From NCBI GenBank assembly GCA_964633285.1, contig CAZWGA010000018.1, positions 1 to 64,000 of the forward strand: a DNA stretch of 64,000 bases, written 5' to 3'. Below the pieces are notes generated by a model. That model made no database searches and was not told where the DNA came from. It saw only the letters and a program-made list of their open reading frames with translations. The DNA comes from 20CM-2-55-15 sp964633285. Its GTDB lineage: Bacteria; Acidobacteriota; Terriglobia; 20CM-2-55-15. The translations under genes and the position numbers were made by a program. This document shows, piece after piece, positions 8,501 through 17,034 of the stretch; the first letter of the stretch is position 1, and every line of letters starts with the position of its first letter.

Positions 8501-11011
8501 GTGGTTCCGCAAGCGGCCGCGCCGGGGTACGTCTTGCGGTACCTCCGTGAAGTAGCACAGCAAAACGGACAGGTGCCTGCCGATTACACGCGAGATGTCC
8601 TCGACTATCTTGTTCAGTCGAACTGCCTCGACGTGAATCAGTACGTACTCAATGCTCCAGCGCTCGGCTTGCTCTCTTCAGCCGCCTCTTATTTTGAGTG
8701 CACGCGCTGCCGGCGCCTTCACATGAATCCTTCTGGGGGAAGGTGTGTCGACTGCACTTCGGTCCTCGGACCAACACAGCCCATGCAGGGGCACCAAATC
8801 TCGAATGATTACTACGGTTATCTCGCGACGCAGTCCGGCAGCGTGTTCCGCCTGAATTGTGAAGAACTCACGGGCCAAACTGACAAAGCTGCCGCACGGA
8901 CCCGCCAGCGTCTTTTCCAAGAGATATGTCTTCCTGCACCACAGGAGAATCCACTTGTGGACCCCGTCGATTTGCTGAGCGTCACGACGACCATGGAAGC
9001 GGGAGTCGACATTGGAAGCCTGCTGGCGGTGATGATGGCAAACATGCCGCCCATGCGATTCAACTATCAACAGCGGGTTGGCCGCGCGGGCCGCCGAGGC
9101 GCAGGCATATCTGTGGCGTTGACGCTTTGCCGAGGGCGCAGCCACGACGACTACTATTTCCAGCGACCATCGCGCATCACTTCTGATCCGCCGCCGCAGC
9201 CTTATGTGGATATGAGAAGCGAAGCTATTGTCCGCCGCGTGCTGGCAAAGGAAACGCTGCGCGAGGCTTTTGCGGCGTTGAACTTGTTCCGTGGCGGCGG
9301 GGCTGAAAATGTTCACGGAGAGTTTGGGGCGGTAACCGAATGGAATCAAATTTTGGCAGGTGCAACTAGAACAGTACAACAGCTCGTTAGGGATTGGATT
9401 CAGCAGAACCAATCCTCAATTGCGCGCACCTGCGATGTTCTTCTTTCCTATGCTGATCGGCAGCTCGTAGCGCAGCGTGCTTCTCTTATCGCATACATCA
9501 CTACCCAGCTCGCGGCTGACATTAATAGAATAGCCAACGATCCGCGCTTTCCACAGATATCCCTCAGCGAACGTCTCGCTAATGCCGGAATACTGCCGAT
9601 GTTCGGATTTCCGACCCGCGCGAGATATCTTTTCCACGATGAGCCACGGCAATCATACCCTTGGCCGCCCGATGCGGTCGTGGACCGAGATCTCGATATT
9701 GCGATCAGCCAATTCGCGCCCGGCGCAGAAACTGTCAAAGATGGATTGGTACACACATCCATTGGCGTAGTTAACTACCGGCCTAGCCGCAATCGCGTCG
9801 TCGAAGATCCCAATCCGCTTGGCCCGCCTCTGCCAATCGGACTGTGCGGAGTGTGTCAGGCGGTCGATGGTTCGCCGTCTCCGAGCACGTCGTGCGTAGT
9901 TTGCGGAGCGACAACACAACAACAGCCAGGATATCGAATCGTGTCTCTATCGCAACCCGCAGGCTTCAGAACCTACCCGAATACGATCCGCGACTTTGAT
10001 GGTGTTTTTGAGTGGACGCCGCGAGCGTCACGGCCAAAGATGGCAGCCGTTCCTGTGCAAGCTCAGAATCACTCCAATTTCGACGTTTGGTCGGGGCAGC
10101 AAACAATATATGTATTGAATGATAACGAAGGTCGGCTGTTTCGCTTCGAAAAGCTTACGCGAGGTGAAAGCTGGGTCACCCGTGACGCTCTGGCGCAGGT
10201 TGGGATTGCGAATGCGCAGATTTCTGCAACCGCCGGCATAGACGAGCGAGCGCTCGCATCGATCAAGCCGACCGATGTGATGGTCTTCGGCATCGCCAAC
10301 TGGCCTGTTGGGATTGAGGCGTTGCCGAGGCGGGTCGAGGGACGCGCCGCTTTATATTCGCTGGGGTTCTTAATGCGCAGAGCAGCAGCGGATCGGTTGG
10401 ATATTCACGAACAGGAACTGAAAATTGGGCTTCGTGTGTTGTCCGGCTCCTTAGGGCAGTTGGTTGGCCAAATTTTTCTTTCTGACAACTTAGATAACGG
10501 AGCGGGATACAGCACATTGTTGGGTCAGCCCGTAGAAACCCGTAATCTGCTTCTTTTGATAACCGGACAAGGAACTAACCCGATTTTTTCCGCTTACCTT
10601 CAGGGTGCGTCGCACGCCAACGCCTGCCGCACGTCTTGTCCTGATTGCCTGCGCGACTACAGCAATCTTCCCTATCACAGCATCCTCGATTGGCGCTTGG
10701 GTTTGGACCTGGCAAGGCTTGCGCTGGATATAACAGCGCCAATCGATTTCAATGTGCCTTATTGGTCAGGATTTGACGCGGTCGCGACGCAACAATACTG
10801 CGCCGCACTCCCGCAGTGGCAACAAAGAAATTTCGCAGGCGTTCAGGCGGTTTGCAGGGGAAATGTTGCTGAATTAATCACGCATCCGCTATGGACGGTC
10901 GCTCCTGGTCCATTGTGCACTCCGCTTGCGCAAGCGCATGCTGCTGCCATTGGAGGCGGATACCGAGTCCGTTTCAAGTCGCTGTTCGAAGTCGTTCGCC
11001 GACCGTTTTAG
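5528..11011 (+). CDS. Giant DEAD/DEAH helicase with zinc ribbons and C-terminal DUF1998/MZB domain (DruE/MrfA-like)
   Basis: An 1827-aa superfamily 2 helicase. Walker A is TTGTGSGKTEAF (about 118-129), motif II is DELH in VVDELHTYRG (about 333), and motif VI is QRVGRAGRRG (about 1180). Between and after the RecA lobes are several Cys-rich zinc ribbons (about 541-600, 700, 1057-1077 and 1440-1460). The end holds the four-Cys MZB/DUF1998 pattern in CRTSCPDCLRDYSNLPYH (about 1699), as in MrfA/YprA. Size and architecture match DruE of Druantia; DISARM splits comparable functions between DrmA and DrmB. The ATG at 5528 lies in an ATGA overlap with the upstream gene, chosen over an earlier in-frame ATG at 5420. 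Expected role: ATP-driven translocation on invading DNA. The two upstream partners are not recognisable Druantia subunits, so the system name stays open. Confidence 0.8.
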   Translation: MSNPLDLFEDIKDTYLRYLDSPFDLRYPDLVAERRTLLDQDGRIYRNPLIEPLPAYQSTRLPFRDVARTALSGQWSASEIADVADFIGQHLFPQQQHVYVHQRDTFVESVAHGRDVVVTTGTGSGKTEAFLLPVVSTIVRESASWQTPQPRPVQWDWWNHVTVRGQRRRLAPRVSQRAHEIREAGMRALILYPLNALVEDQLGRLRDALDGPRARAWLQQYRSGNRIYFGRYTGKTPVSGMQNDSNTQRLRNELIGIARDAQAVAGSQAAHFFQSLDGAEMWSRWDMQEHAPDILITNYSMLNIILMRSQEAAIFQQTRQWLSGRDRVFYLVVDELHTYRGTPGTEVAYLLRVLLDRIGLTPDSDQLRIIASSASVAAGSQGLEYLEQFFGRDRSRFRVIGGPQYFEQSNPNAVANFLRYGPALAQFNQNAASSSVGLTNASNTLAANIGVPALAGLHAPDVLARSLQHMGAPDALRQFCTQNLQIVPLTPQNIAHAFINDPPNVQQGAANGLLTALAHSRATSGSSPLPMRVHLFFRNVQGLWICTNPQCTQVTNRVNVCPAGALHYTPTLTCQCGSRVLELLYCEPCGEIFFGGYRRDTGNPNEWYLSPDHPNLETAPDLVSFDRDYDQYAVYWPLPLQPIDQSWGQDGVQRFWQPATLDRIDGRVSLGGTDGWLYYVPSMHRQPQPTAESSRLAYPSKCPRCDADWRRRDIGSPIRTQRTGFQKIAQVLSDTLLRNLSTATAERKLVVFSDSRQDAAKLSAGMRFSHYRDSLRQSLVEALRRHGVGPRAFAARCSGSSLRPDEQVAAGKFVSEQPALANILAMAVNPTMANTPMLGNPSMTYAQGAQQILARATNGPVMLPDIAVETSGLLLSHGINPAGYSREALWSDPVGLTGSWRDLYDWNLPNPIPKIQLSPEQRTHLRLIQAHAVRELMDIVFASGQRSVEALLLALPTTDRITYPAPSMLIQEGADGVIGLLGARKRLSTRTVVPQAAAPGYVLRYLREVAQQNGQVPADYTRDVLDYLVQSNCLDVNQYVLNAPALGLLSSAASYFECTRCRRLHMNPSGGRCVDCTSVLGPTQPMQGHQISNDYYGYLATQSGSVFRLNCEELTGQTDKAAARTRQRLFQEICLPAPQENPLVDPVDLLSVTTTMEAGVDIGSLLAVMMANMPPMRFNYQQRVGRAGRRGAGISVALTLCRGRSHDDYYFQRPSRITSDPPPQPYVDMRSEAIVRRVLAKETLREAFAALNLFRGGGAENVHGEFGAVTEWNQILAGATRTVQQLVRDWIQQNQSSIARTCDVLLSYADRQLVAQRASLIAYITTQLAADINRIANDPRFPQISLSERLANAGILPMFGFPTRARYLFHDEPRQSYPWPPDAVVDRDLDIAISQFAPGAETVKDGLVHTSIGVVNYRPSRNRVVEDPNPLGPPLPIGLCGVCQAVDGSPSPSTSCVVCGATTQQQPGYRIVSLSQPAGFRTYPNTIRDFDGVFEWTPRASRPKMAAVPVQAQNHSNFDVWSGQQTIYVLNDNEGRLFRFEKLTRGESWVTRDALAQVGIANAQISATAGIDERALASIKPTDVMVFGIANWPVGIEALPRRVEGRAALYSLGFLMRRAAADRLDIHEQELKIGLRVLSGSLGQLVGQIFLSDNLDNGAGYSTLLGQPVETRNLLLLITGQGTNPIFSAYLQGASHANACRTSCPDCLRDYSNLPYHSILDWRLGLDLARLALDITAPIDFNVPYWSGFDAVATQQYCAALPQWQQRNFAGVQAVCRGNVAELITHPLWTVAPGPLCTPLAQAHAAAIGGGYRVRFKSLFEVVRRPF

Positions 11012-11168
11012 CGCCGTTATTATCGAACGCCGGAAGTCGGTATTTCCGTCATCGGTGACGAAAGACGCCTGGGGCAAAAGCTTGACGTTTTGAAGTAGAT
11101 TCTCGCGTCAGCAAATCGTTTGCGACGGTCCGATATTTCATAGACCTGTTCCGGCCCACAGAACCCAC

Positions 11169-11174
11169 TACAAT
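11169..11174 (+). promoter_or_regulatory. -10 element close to the methyltransferase start
   Basis: TACAAT lies only 9 bases before the ATG at 11184, with a weak CTGTTC 17 bases upstream as -35. If used, transcription would start within a few bases of the start codon, giving a nearly leaderless mRNA. No Shine-Dalgarno precedes this ATG, which fits. Confidence 0.4.
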
Positions 11175-11183
11175 AGGCGCGAT

Positions 11184-12164
11184 ATGGCATCGCTTACGAC
11201 GCTCGAATTATGTGCGGGGGCCGGTGGCCAGGCATTGGGGCTGGAACAGGCAGGCATCGCTCATGCAGGTTTGATCGAGATCGATAAGCATGCCTGTGCA
11301 ACACTCCGCCGCAACAGGCCAAAATGGAACGTTATAGAGAAAGATCTGAATCAGTTTACCGACGCCTCTGCCTTCCGTCACGTGGACATCATCTCCGGCG
11401 GCCTGCCATGTCCGCCATTTTCACGCGCAGGCGGGCAACTCGGAGAAAAAGACGAGCGCAATCTCTTCCCAGCTGCGATTAATGTAATTGATCAAATCCG
11501 CCCGCGCGCGGTGATGATCGAGAATGTTCGAGGCTTTCTCGACGCGGTCTTCGAAGACTACCGCAAATACATCGCGGGCATCCTCAAGCAGTTGGGATAC
11601 ACGACGGATTGGAGGCTCCTGAACGCCTCAGACTTTGGTGTTCCACAGCTTCGGCCGCGAGTCGTCTTTATCGCCATCCAAAACCAGTATGCCGAACATT
11701 TTTCCTGGCCCGAGCCATTGAGGAAACGTCCTCCGACTGTCGGTGAAGCTCTGTTCGATCTGATCTCATCGTGCGGCTGGAAGGCTGCAAATACGTGGAA
11801 GAAACGTGCGAATGAAATAGCGCCGACTATTGTCGGCGGCAGCACGAAACATGGTGGACCCGATCTTGGGCCGACCCGCGCGAAGCGCGCGTGGGCAGGT
11901 CTCAGTGTCGACGCGCACGGTGTCGTTGAAGAGCCGCCGGGCCCGGACTTTGTTGGTTTGCCACGGCTCACTGTTCGGATGGTTGCAAGGCTTCAGGGTT
12001 TTCCAGACGACTGGGTATTCGAGGGGAAAAAAACGAACGCTTACCGCCAAGTTGGTAATGCTTTTCCTCCTCCCGTCGCATGCGCTGTGGCTCGTCAAGT
12101 TGTGAAATGCCTTGCCGCATCAAGATGGAGAGTCGTGAATCAAGGCAGGATTGCCTATGACTGA
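11184..12164 (+). CDS. DNA (cytosine-5) methyltransferase
   Basis: A 326-aa C5 methyltransferase. Motif I is ELCAGAGGQALGLEQAG (SAM binding), motif IV is GGLPCPPFSRAG with catalytic Cys76, motif VI is MIENVRG, motif VIII is the region around FGVPQLRPRVVF, and motif X is RQVGNAFPPPVA. Target recognition falls in the variable part between motifs VIII and IX (about residues 190-245), which is short. It overlaps the downstream MORC-like ATPase gene by 8 bases, so methylase and ATPase are co-translated. With the ATPase, the Mrr-helicase and Vsr it forms a restriction-modification cluster and should protect host DNA; the presence of Vsr implies that the product, 5-methylcytosine, is expected to deaminate and be repaired. 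Confidence 0.93.
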   Translation: MASLTTLELCAGAGGQALGLEQAGIAHAGLIEIDKHACATLRRNRPKWNVIEKDLNQFTDASAFRHVDIISGGLPCPPFSRAGGQLGEKDERNLFPAAINVIDQIRPRAVMIENVRGFLDAVFEDYRKYIAGILKQLGYTTDWRLLNASDFGVPQLRPRVVFIAIQNQYAEHFSWPEPLRKRPPTVGEALFDLISSCGWKAANTWKKRANEIAPTIVGGSTKHGGPDLGPTRAKRAWAGLSVDAHGVVEEPPGPDFVGLPRLTVRMVARLQGFPDDWVFEGKKTNAYRQVGNAFPPPVACAVARQVVKCLAASRWRVVNQGRIAYD

Positions 12165-14685
12165 ATTCAAATTCAATCTGACGCCAGATCCGAAGGTCCT
12201 CATTGCTCTAACGCACACGCCGCTTCAACCGCTTGATGCTCTCTGCGAGTTGATTGACAATGCGATCGACTCGTTTAATGTTGCCCGTTTACAAGGTTCA
12301 CCCATCGAATTTCCCCTCGTAGTAGTCGAATTGCCAGGCATCGCCGAGATTAACCGCGGGGAAGGTGCTGTCCGCGTCCGCGATAACGGTCCGGGCTTGA
12401 CGGCCGATCTCGCTGAGAAGGCGCTGCGAGCAGGCTACTCGGGCAACAGGCCGTATGACAGCCTCGGCTTGTTCGGTATGGGGTTCAACATCGCCAGCGG
12501 AAAACTCGGTCGCACAACGCGCTTCCTGACGGCGAGAAAAGAAGACGACGACGGCCTTGAAGCTGTCGTTGATCTCATCGCCATGCAGGAGGCTCGAACA
12601 TATGATGCGCCCGCGAAGCGTATACCGAAGCCGGCTGAGTTTGCACACGGCACGTTGATTGAAGTTAAAGGCTGGTGGACCGAAGGAAATCCGAATAGCG
12701 GATTTGTGCGGAAACTCGTCGGGTATGGGAAGAACGAGATTCGCAAACAGATCGGCCGCCGTTACGCCACGATTTTGTTGCAGGACAAGATCCGGATACT
12801 CGTAAATGGCGATTCCTGCAGACCGTTTGAGCATTGCGTTTGGGATGATTCGCGCTCTTTGGAGAGGCGGGGCCTTGGCAAAATCCCCGCAGTGTTCAGG
12901 TTTAACGAAGTCGTGGGGACGCAAAGCCGCTGTGCAAGTTGCAACGATCTGATCAAACAGGGCGAGACTGAATGTCCGACATGTAGGTCTCAGTCATTTC
13001 GAACGCTCGAAGAGAGGATCAAGGGCTGGGTAGGTATTCAACGTTTCGACGATTCCAATGAATTCGGAATTGATCTCATTCGAAACGGAAGAGCCATCCG
13101 CATTGCTGAGAAGTCCGCGTTTTTCGAATTCACGGATGAGTTTAAGAAACTCATAAAGGACTACCCGATTGACAGCATCTATGGGCGGATCGTGGGAGAA
13201 GTGCACCTGAATCATGTCCCCGTTGATTTTCTGAAGCAGGATTTTCAGCGGAGCAGCCCGGAATGGCAACGGGCCATGTCGTACCTGCGCGGGGACAGTT
13301 CTTTGCAGCCGACGCAACCTGGCGCCGATCAAAACGACAGTCCAATTTTTAAGCTTTATCAGGGATACCGAAAAGTCCGTACCCCCGGCAAAACGGATAT
13401 GTACATGGGCGTGTGGGACGTTGAAGCCGATAAACCTCGGCGTGTCAGCCGTGAGGTTGAGAAGGACTATTACGAGAAATTCACGGCGAAACAGCCTGGT
13501 TATTATGACGATGCCGAATGGTGGAAGCTTGTCGAGCAGGCGGATCAGCGCCCGCTGCCTGAATTAGTCGATTGTCCATCCTGTCAGTCACAGAATCTGA
13601 AAGAACAGGAACTATGTCAGGTCTGCGGGCACGTCTTCATCGGTAAGACGTGTCTGAATTCCGAATGTGGTAAGACGATCGCAAAATCGGCCGTTACGTG
13701 TGGACATTGCGGAACATCTCAGGTACCCGAAATTGAAGAGCCGTGGCGATGCGAAGTCTGCGGCGAAGGTAATCCTGCCGAAGCGGACACCTGCCGTCGT
13801 TGTACAAGGCCTCGCGGAGCAGAACATCCGGCATCAATTGGATATCTGAAGAGTAACGCAGATAAAGATGACGATCTCTCAGCGCCCGGTTGTTCGATTG
13901 AATTGGCAGATGGGAATTACAGTCAGCCGATCGATGTCTTCACGTATGTCACACGGGTTCCGATCGAGGTATCGTGGCAGGGACCGAGGGTGCCACTGCT
14001 CGCCTTCAAAGGAGAACAAGTCGAGATCTTCGTGGACAAGAGTCACCCTTTATTTCGGACCTACCGGATGCGAGCAGAGCCCATGGTCGCCGCGGAAGTG
14101 GCTCAATATCTGTTTGAATCGAACCGAAGGTTGCTGGCACAGTCCAAAGCTGGCGCACACACGATCTCAAATCTCACCTGGCTTGTTTTGCAGAAGCGTT
14201 GGGCGGATGCGCTTCAGGACAGTGCGGAGGACATCAAAGAAGATATTAAGCGTTTGTTTGAGGCAATTCGCGGACGTCTTCCGGCTCTCATCAGGGACAA
14301 GGCAGAAGATCTTTTCGAGGACCTTTCAGAAAGCCAGAAGAAAAGCATGGTGGCCCGTATGCTTGGACGCAATCTGGACATCAGCAAACTGGGCCAGATG
14401 AAAATCACTGGCGATTATCTACCGTACGTCGATGAAGAAACCCTCGTTGACATTTTCCGAAAGGTGCCCTCGGTGTTCTTTGATGGTGGTGTCTGGACAT
14501 CGGCCTATACAGGAATAACGGATTTGCCTGAACCCGTCTTGCGGGAAGTACAAGAACGGATTGTTGCCAAGCATTTGAACTGCCTCGAAGATTGCGCAGG
14601 ATTCCTCAATTACGACTCGCCTGAAAGCCTAATTAGCCAACGTGCTCGCGCCTCTGTGGATTTCTTGCTGCAGGGATTGGGATAA
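12157..14685 (+). CDS. MORC/MutL-like GHKL ATPase with multiple zinc ribbons
   Basis: An 842-aa protein starting at the ATG at 12157, with AAGGCAGGA as ribosome site. The N-terminus is a GHKL ATPase: N box ALCELIDNAIDSF (catalytic Glu31, Asp34, Asn35), G1 box VRDNGPGL (Asp76), and G2 box LGLFGMGFNIAS (103-114). A C4 ribbon lies at about 257-276 (CASC...CPTC), followed by a fold resembling the S5-type transducer domain with further ribbons at about 472-490 and 496-520, and a RanBP2-type finger at about 529-548 (WRCEVCGEGNPAEADTCRRC). Prokaryotic MORC-like MutL homologues are known to be encoded inside restriction-modification operons and are thought to gate or loop DNA for the partnered helicase-nuclease. 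Context here fits exactly: methylase before, nuclease-helicase 3 bases after. Confidence 0.85.
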   Translation: MTEFKFNLTPDPKVLIALTHTPLQPLDALCELIDNAIDSFNVARLQGSPIEFPLVVVELPGIAEINRGEGAVRVRDNGPGLTADLAEKALRAGYSGNRPYDSLGLFGMGFNIASGKLGRTTRFLTARKEDDDGLEAVVDLIAMQEARTYDAPAKRIPKPAEFAHGTLIEVKGWWTEGNPNSGFVRKLVGYGKNEIRKQIGRRYATILLQDKIRILVNGDSCRPFEHCVWDDSRSLERRGLGKIPAVFRFNEVVGTQSRCASCNDLIKQGETECPTCRSQSFRTLEERIKGWVGIQRFDDSNEFGIDLIRNGRAIRIAEKSAFFEFTDEFKKLIKDYPIDSIYGRIVGEVHLNHVPVDFLKQDFQRSSPEWQRAMSYLRGDSSLQPTQPGADQNDSPIFKLYQGYRKVRTPGKTDMYMGVWDVEADKPRRVSREVEKDYYEKFTAKQPGYYDDAEWWKLVEQADQRPLPELVDCPSCQSQNLKEQELCQVCGHVFIGKTCLNSECGKTIAKSAVTCGHCGTSQVPEIEEPWRCEVCGEGNPAEADTCRRCTRPRGAEHPASIGYLKSNADKDDDLSAPGCSIELADGNYSQPIDVFTYVTRVPIEVSWQGPRVPLLAFKGEQVEIFVDKSHPLFRTYRMRAEPMVAAEVAQYLFESNRRLLAQSKAGAHTISNLTWLVLQKRWADALQDSAEDIKEDIKRLFEAIRGRLPALIRDKAEDLFEDLSESQKKSMVARMLGRNLDISKLGQMKITGDYLPYVDEETLVDIFRKVPSVFFDGGVWTSAYTGITDLPEPVLREVQERIVAKHLNCLEDCAGFLNYDSPESLISQRARASVDFLLQGLG

Positions 14686-14688
14686 AAG

Positions 14689-16434
14689 TTGTTCCTCACG
14701 AAAGACACCATCGATGCGCTTACGTGGCAAGCGTTCGAGCGGGCCGTCTGCAGGCTTCTTCTTCATGAAGGTTTCGAAGGGCTGCGTGTTGTCGGTCAGA
14801 CCAGCGACGGTGGGGCCGATGTTTTAGCGCACAAAGAGTCCAAGCGCTGGTTGTTCCAAGTTAAGCACTGGAAAGCGCGAGTTGGTCCCGATGTGATCGA
14901 TCGGACACTCGAAGCTATGCGTTCCTACAGAGCTCGCGTGCCAGCCGTCGTCGCTCTGAACGGGTTTCAGGATGCCGTACGGGAACAGCAGCGGGCTCTG
15001 CTCAGCGGAGGGATTCCGCTTCAACTGTGGGACCGGACCACCATGGTTGAGCGCGCGCAACGGCTCATTGACACTTATCCAGTCCCACCGGGACGTTATG
15101 AGGTAAGGGATTATCAGGAAGACGCCATCCGGGCGCTCATCGAAGTCTATTCGGCAGGACACGTGAGGAAAGCACTCGTCGTTCTTGCCACAGGGCTTGG
15201 TAAGACTTTTGTAGCCGCCGAGGCGTTACGACGCTTGAACACTTCTGCACCGGTAGGTCGGCTGCTTGTGCTCGCGCATTCCAACGAACTGATCTATCAA
15301 CTAGAGCGGTCTTTCTGGCCATTCCTGAAAGCGAGCCAAGGCACCATCGTGTGGAACGGCTATGAAAAGCCGGCGTTGTCTGAAATGGCAAAGGCATCGG
15401 GTGTTTTTGCGTGCGTAGATACGGTTTTCGAACATATGAACAGGGGCGGAGAACTGCCGCCATTTGAAATTGTGCTCGTCGATGAATGTCATCACGCTGG
15501 AGCAATGATGTACCAGACGGTTTTGCGCGAACTCCACGCGGGCCAGACGGGAGTCCCATTCTTGATCGGCTTGACGGCAACTCCTTGGCGGCCTGACGAC
15601 ACGGATCTTCAACTGTACTTTGGCGAACCGGTCGTGTCGGTGGATCTCGTGAGCGGTTTGCGGCGTGGGTTTCTCACAAATGTTGATTACCGCATGTACA
15701 CAGACAACATTAATTGGGAAGCCCTCGGGGAATTAAAAGGATCTGTGTTCTCGCCTCGCGCCATCAACCGTAGCTTGTTTATCAACCAATGGGACGACGC
15801 CGTTGTTTATGAGCTGCAATCGGCGTGGAAGGAACAAACGAAACCGCGCGCCATTGTTTTTTGTGGAACGATCGACCACGCGATAACTATGCGGGACAAA
15901 ATCAATGCACTGGGATTCTGTTCGGCTGCAGCGATTTACTCGCAGCCGGTAGCGGGAAAAGCGATGGCACCTTATGAACGTAACCGTATCCTTTCGGACT
16001 TTCACGACGGAACGGTGAATGTGGTTTGTGCTGTCGATATTTTCAACGAGGGCGTCGACGTTCCGGATGTGAACATTATCGTCTTTCAGAGAGTCACGCA
16101 CAGCCGCCGGATCTTCATACAACAGCTTGGACGCGGCCTCCGGCTGGCACCCGGCAAACAAACAGTTATTGTCCTAGATTTCGTTTCCGACATCCGCCGG
16201 TTTGCGGCCGGTTTGGATCTGAAGGATAAACTTGAAACAGCTGAACGCGGCAAACCTGGGCGCGTCAGAGTGCAGCTGCCTCACAAGGTTGTATTCCGGC
16301 GCGTGGGCGCCGAAGATCCAAAGACAGAGACCTTCCTCCGGCAGTGGCTGGAGGACGTGGCTGCGGTGGAAGCAGCGGGAGAGGATGCGAGCATCTTGAA
16401 ATACCCACCATCATTACCGGGAGGCCGGGAATGA
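14689..16434 (+). CDS. Mrr-type nuclease fused to DEAD/DEAH helicase (restriction subunit)
   Basis: A 581-aa protein starting with TTG, 3 bases after the ATPase stop. Residues 1-110 form a PD-(D/E)XK restriction-endonuclease-like domain: Asp44 in DGGADVLAHKE and Gln57-Val-Lys59 in LFQVKHW, the Mrr-cat signature. Residues about 135-520 are an SF2 helicase: Walker A LATGLGKTF (about 166), DECHH (about 263), TATPWR (motif III) and QQLGRGLRLAPGK (motif VI). This is the cleavage and translocation component of the restriction-modification cluster, probably acting on unmethylated DNA under control of the MORC-like ATPase. Its stop overlaps the next ATG as ATGA. Confidence 0.88.
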   Translation: MFLTKDTIDALTWQAFERAVCRLLLHEGFEGLRVVGQTSDGGADVLAHKESKRWLFQVKHWKARVGPDVIDRTLEAMRSYRARVPAVVALNGFQDAVREQQRALLSGGIPLQLWDRTTMVERAQRLIDTYPVPPGRYEVRDYQEDAIRALIEVYSAGHVRKALVVLATGLGKTFVAAEALRRLNTSAPVGRLLVLAHSNELIYQLERSFWPFLKASQGTIVWNGYEKPALSEMAKASGVFACVDTVFEHMNRGGELPPFEIVLVDECHHAGAMMYQTVLRELHAGQTGVPFLIGLTATPWRPDDTDLQLYFGEPVVSVDLVSGLRRGFLTNVDYRMYTDNINWEALGELKGSVFSPRAINRSLFINQWDDAVVYELQSAWKEQTKPRAIVFCGTIDHAITMRDKINALGFCSAAAIYSQPVAGKAMAPYERNRILSDFHDGTVNVVCAVDIFNEGVDVPDVNIIVFQRVTHSRRIFIQQLGRGLRLAPGKQTVIVLDFVSDIRRFAAGLDLKDKLETAERGKPGRVRVQLPHKVVFRRVGAEDPKTETFLRQWLEDVAAVEAAGEDASILKYPPSLPGGRE

Positions 16435-17015
16435 CGATATCGGCCGAACTGCGAAAATCGCTGGAGAGTTTGGAACACTTCTCCGCACTCGTCCGAAGTC
16501 AAATCAACAGCACGGAGGTTGAGTTCGAGCGTCTTCTCGATGGATATCTGGAGACGCGCCGCTCATTGTCTAAACAATTCTCAGTCGTCGCGCAGCGTCA
16601 CTTGCTTCGGGAGCCCAGCCTGCTCGAAACAACGCGTGAGCGGATCGAGAAGAGGATGGTTGAGCTGTTCGGTACTCGTATACCCGACAGATATAAAGTT
16701 GTGCACGGCTACAAATCGGTTCAGCCGATTCTCCTGCAGTATTTGGCTCAACATGCAGGCACTCCCGTACGGTCATCAAAAATTCGTGTGCTTACAGCGG
16801 ATCAGATTCATACCGAGCGTCGAGTCAGGGATCTCCGTGATCTAGGCTTTAACGTCGAATGGAAAAAGGTTTCCGACGAAGACCAATACATCCTGTTATC
16901 GGCCGAGCCGGACCTTGATGCTGCAGCGCTCTTGCAAGTTCGCAAAAACATCCAAGGCGATAAGAAACTCAGCAGAGCCGAGAAGGAGAGACTTCTCTTC
17001 GAAGCGGACCGGTAG
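16431..17015 (+). CDS. Small protein with coiled N-terminus and possible winged-helix C-terminus
   Basis: A 194-aa protein translated from an ATGA overlap with the nuclease-helicase gene (start at 16431; the longer open frame from 16344 would run inside that gene). Residues 1-70 are helical and charged. Residues about 95-150 hold SSKIRVLTADQIHTERRVRD followed by LRDLGFNVEWKK, a pattern seen in winged-helix modules attached to restriction and HNH proteins, where the helix reads DNA. The C-terminus is lysine-rich. Its fixed place between the nuclease and vsr suggests a DNA-recognition subunit of the cluster; no catalytic motif is visible. Confidence 0.6.
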   Translation: MTISAELRKSLESLEHFSALVRSQINSTEVEFERLLDGYLETRRSLSKQFSVVAQRHLLREPSLLETTRERIEKRMVELFGTRIPDRYKVVHGYKSVQPILLQYLAQHAGTPVRSSKIRVLTADQIHTERRVRDLRDLGFNVEWKKVSDEDQYILLSAEPDLDAAALLQVRKNIQGDKKLSRAEKERLLFEADR

Positions 17016-17034
17016 CCCACGCTAAAATGTTGTC

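Noticed and set aside
5528..11011. DISARM DrmA/DrmB
   Set aside because: Helicase and DUF1998 are in one protein of DruE size, and no PLD (DrmC) gene is nearby; the C5 methylase belongs to the separate MORC cluster with its own promoter.
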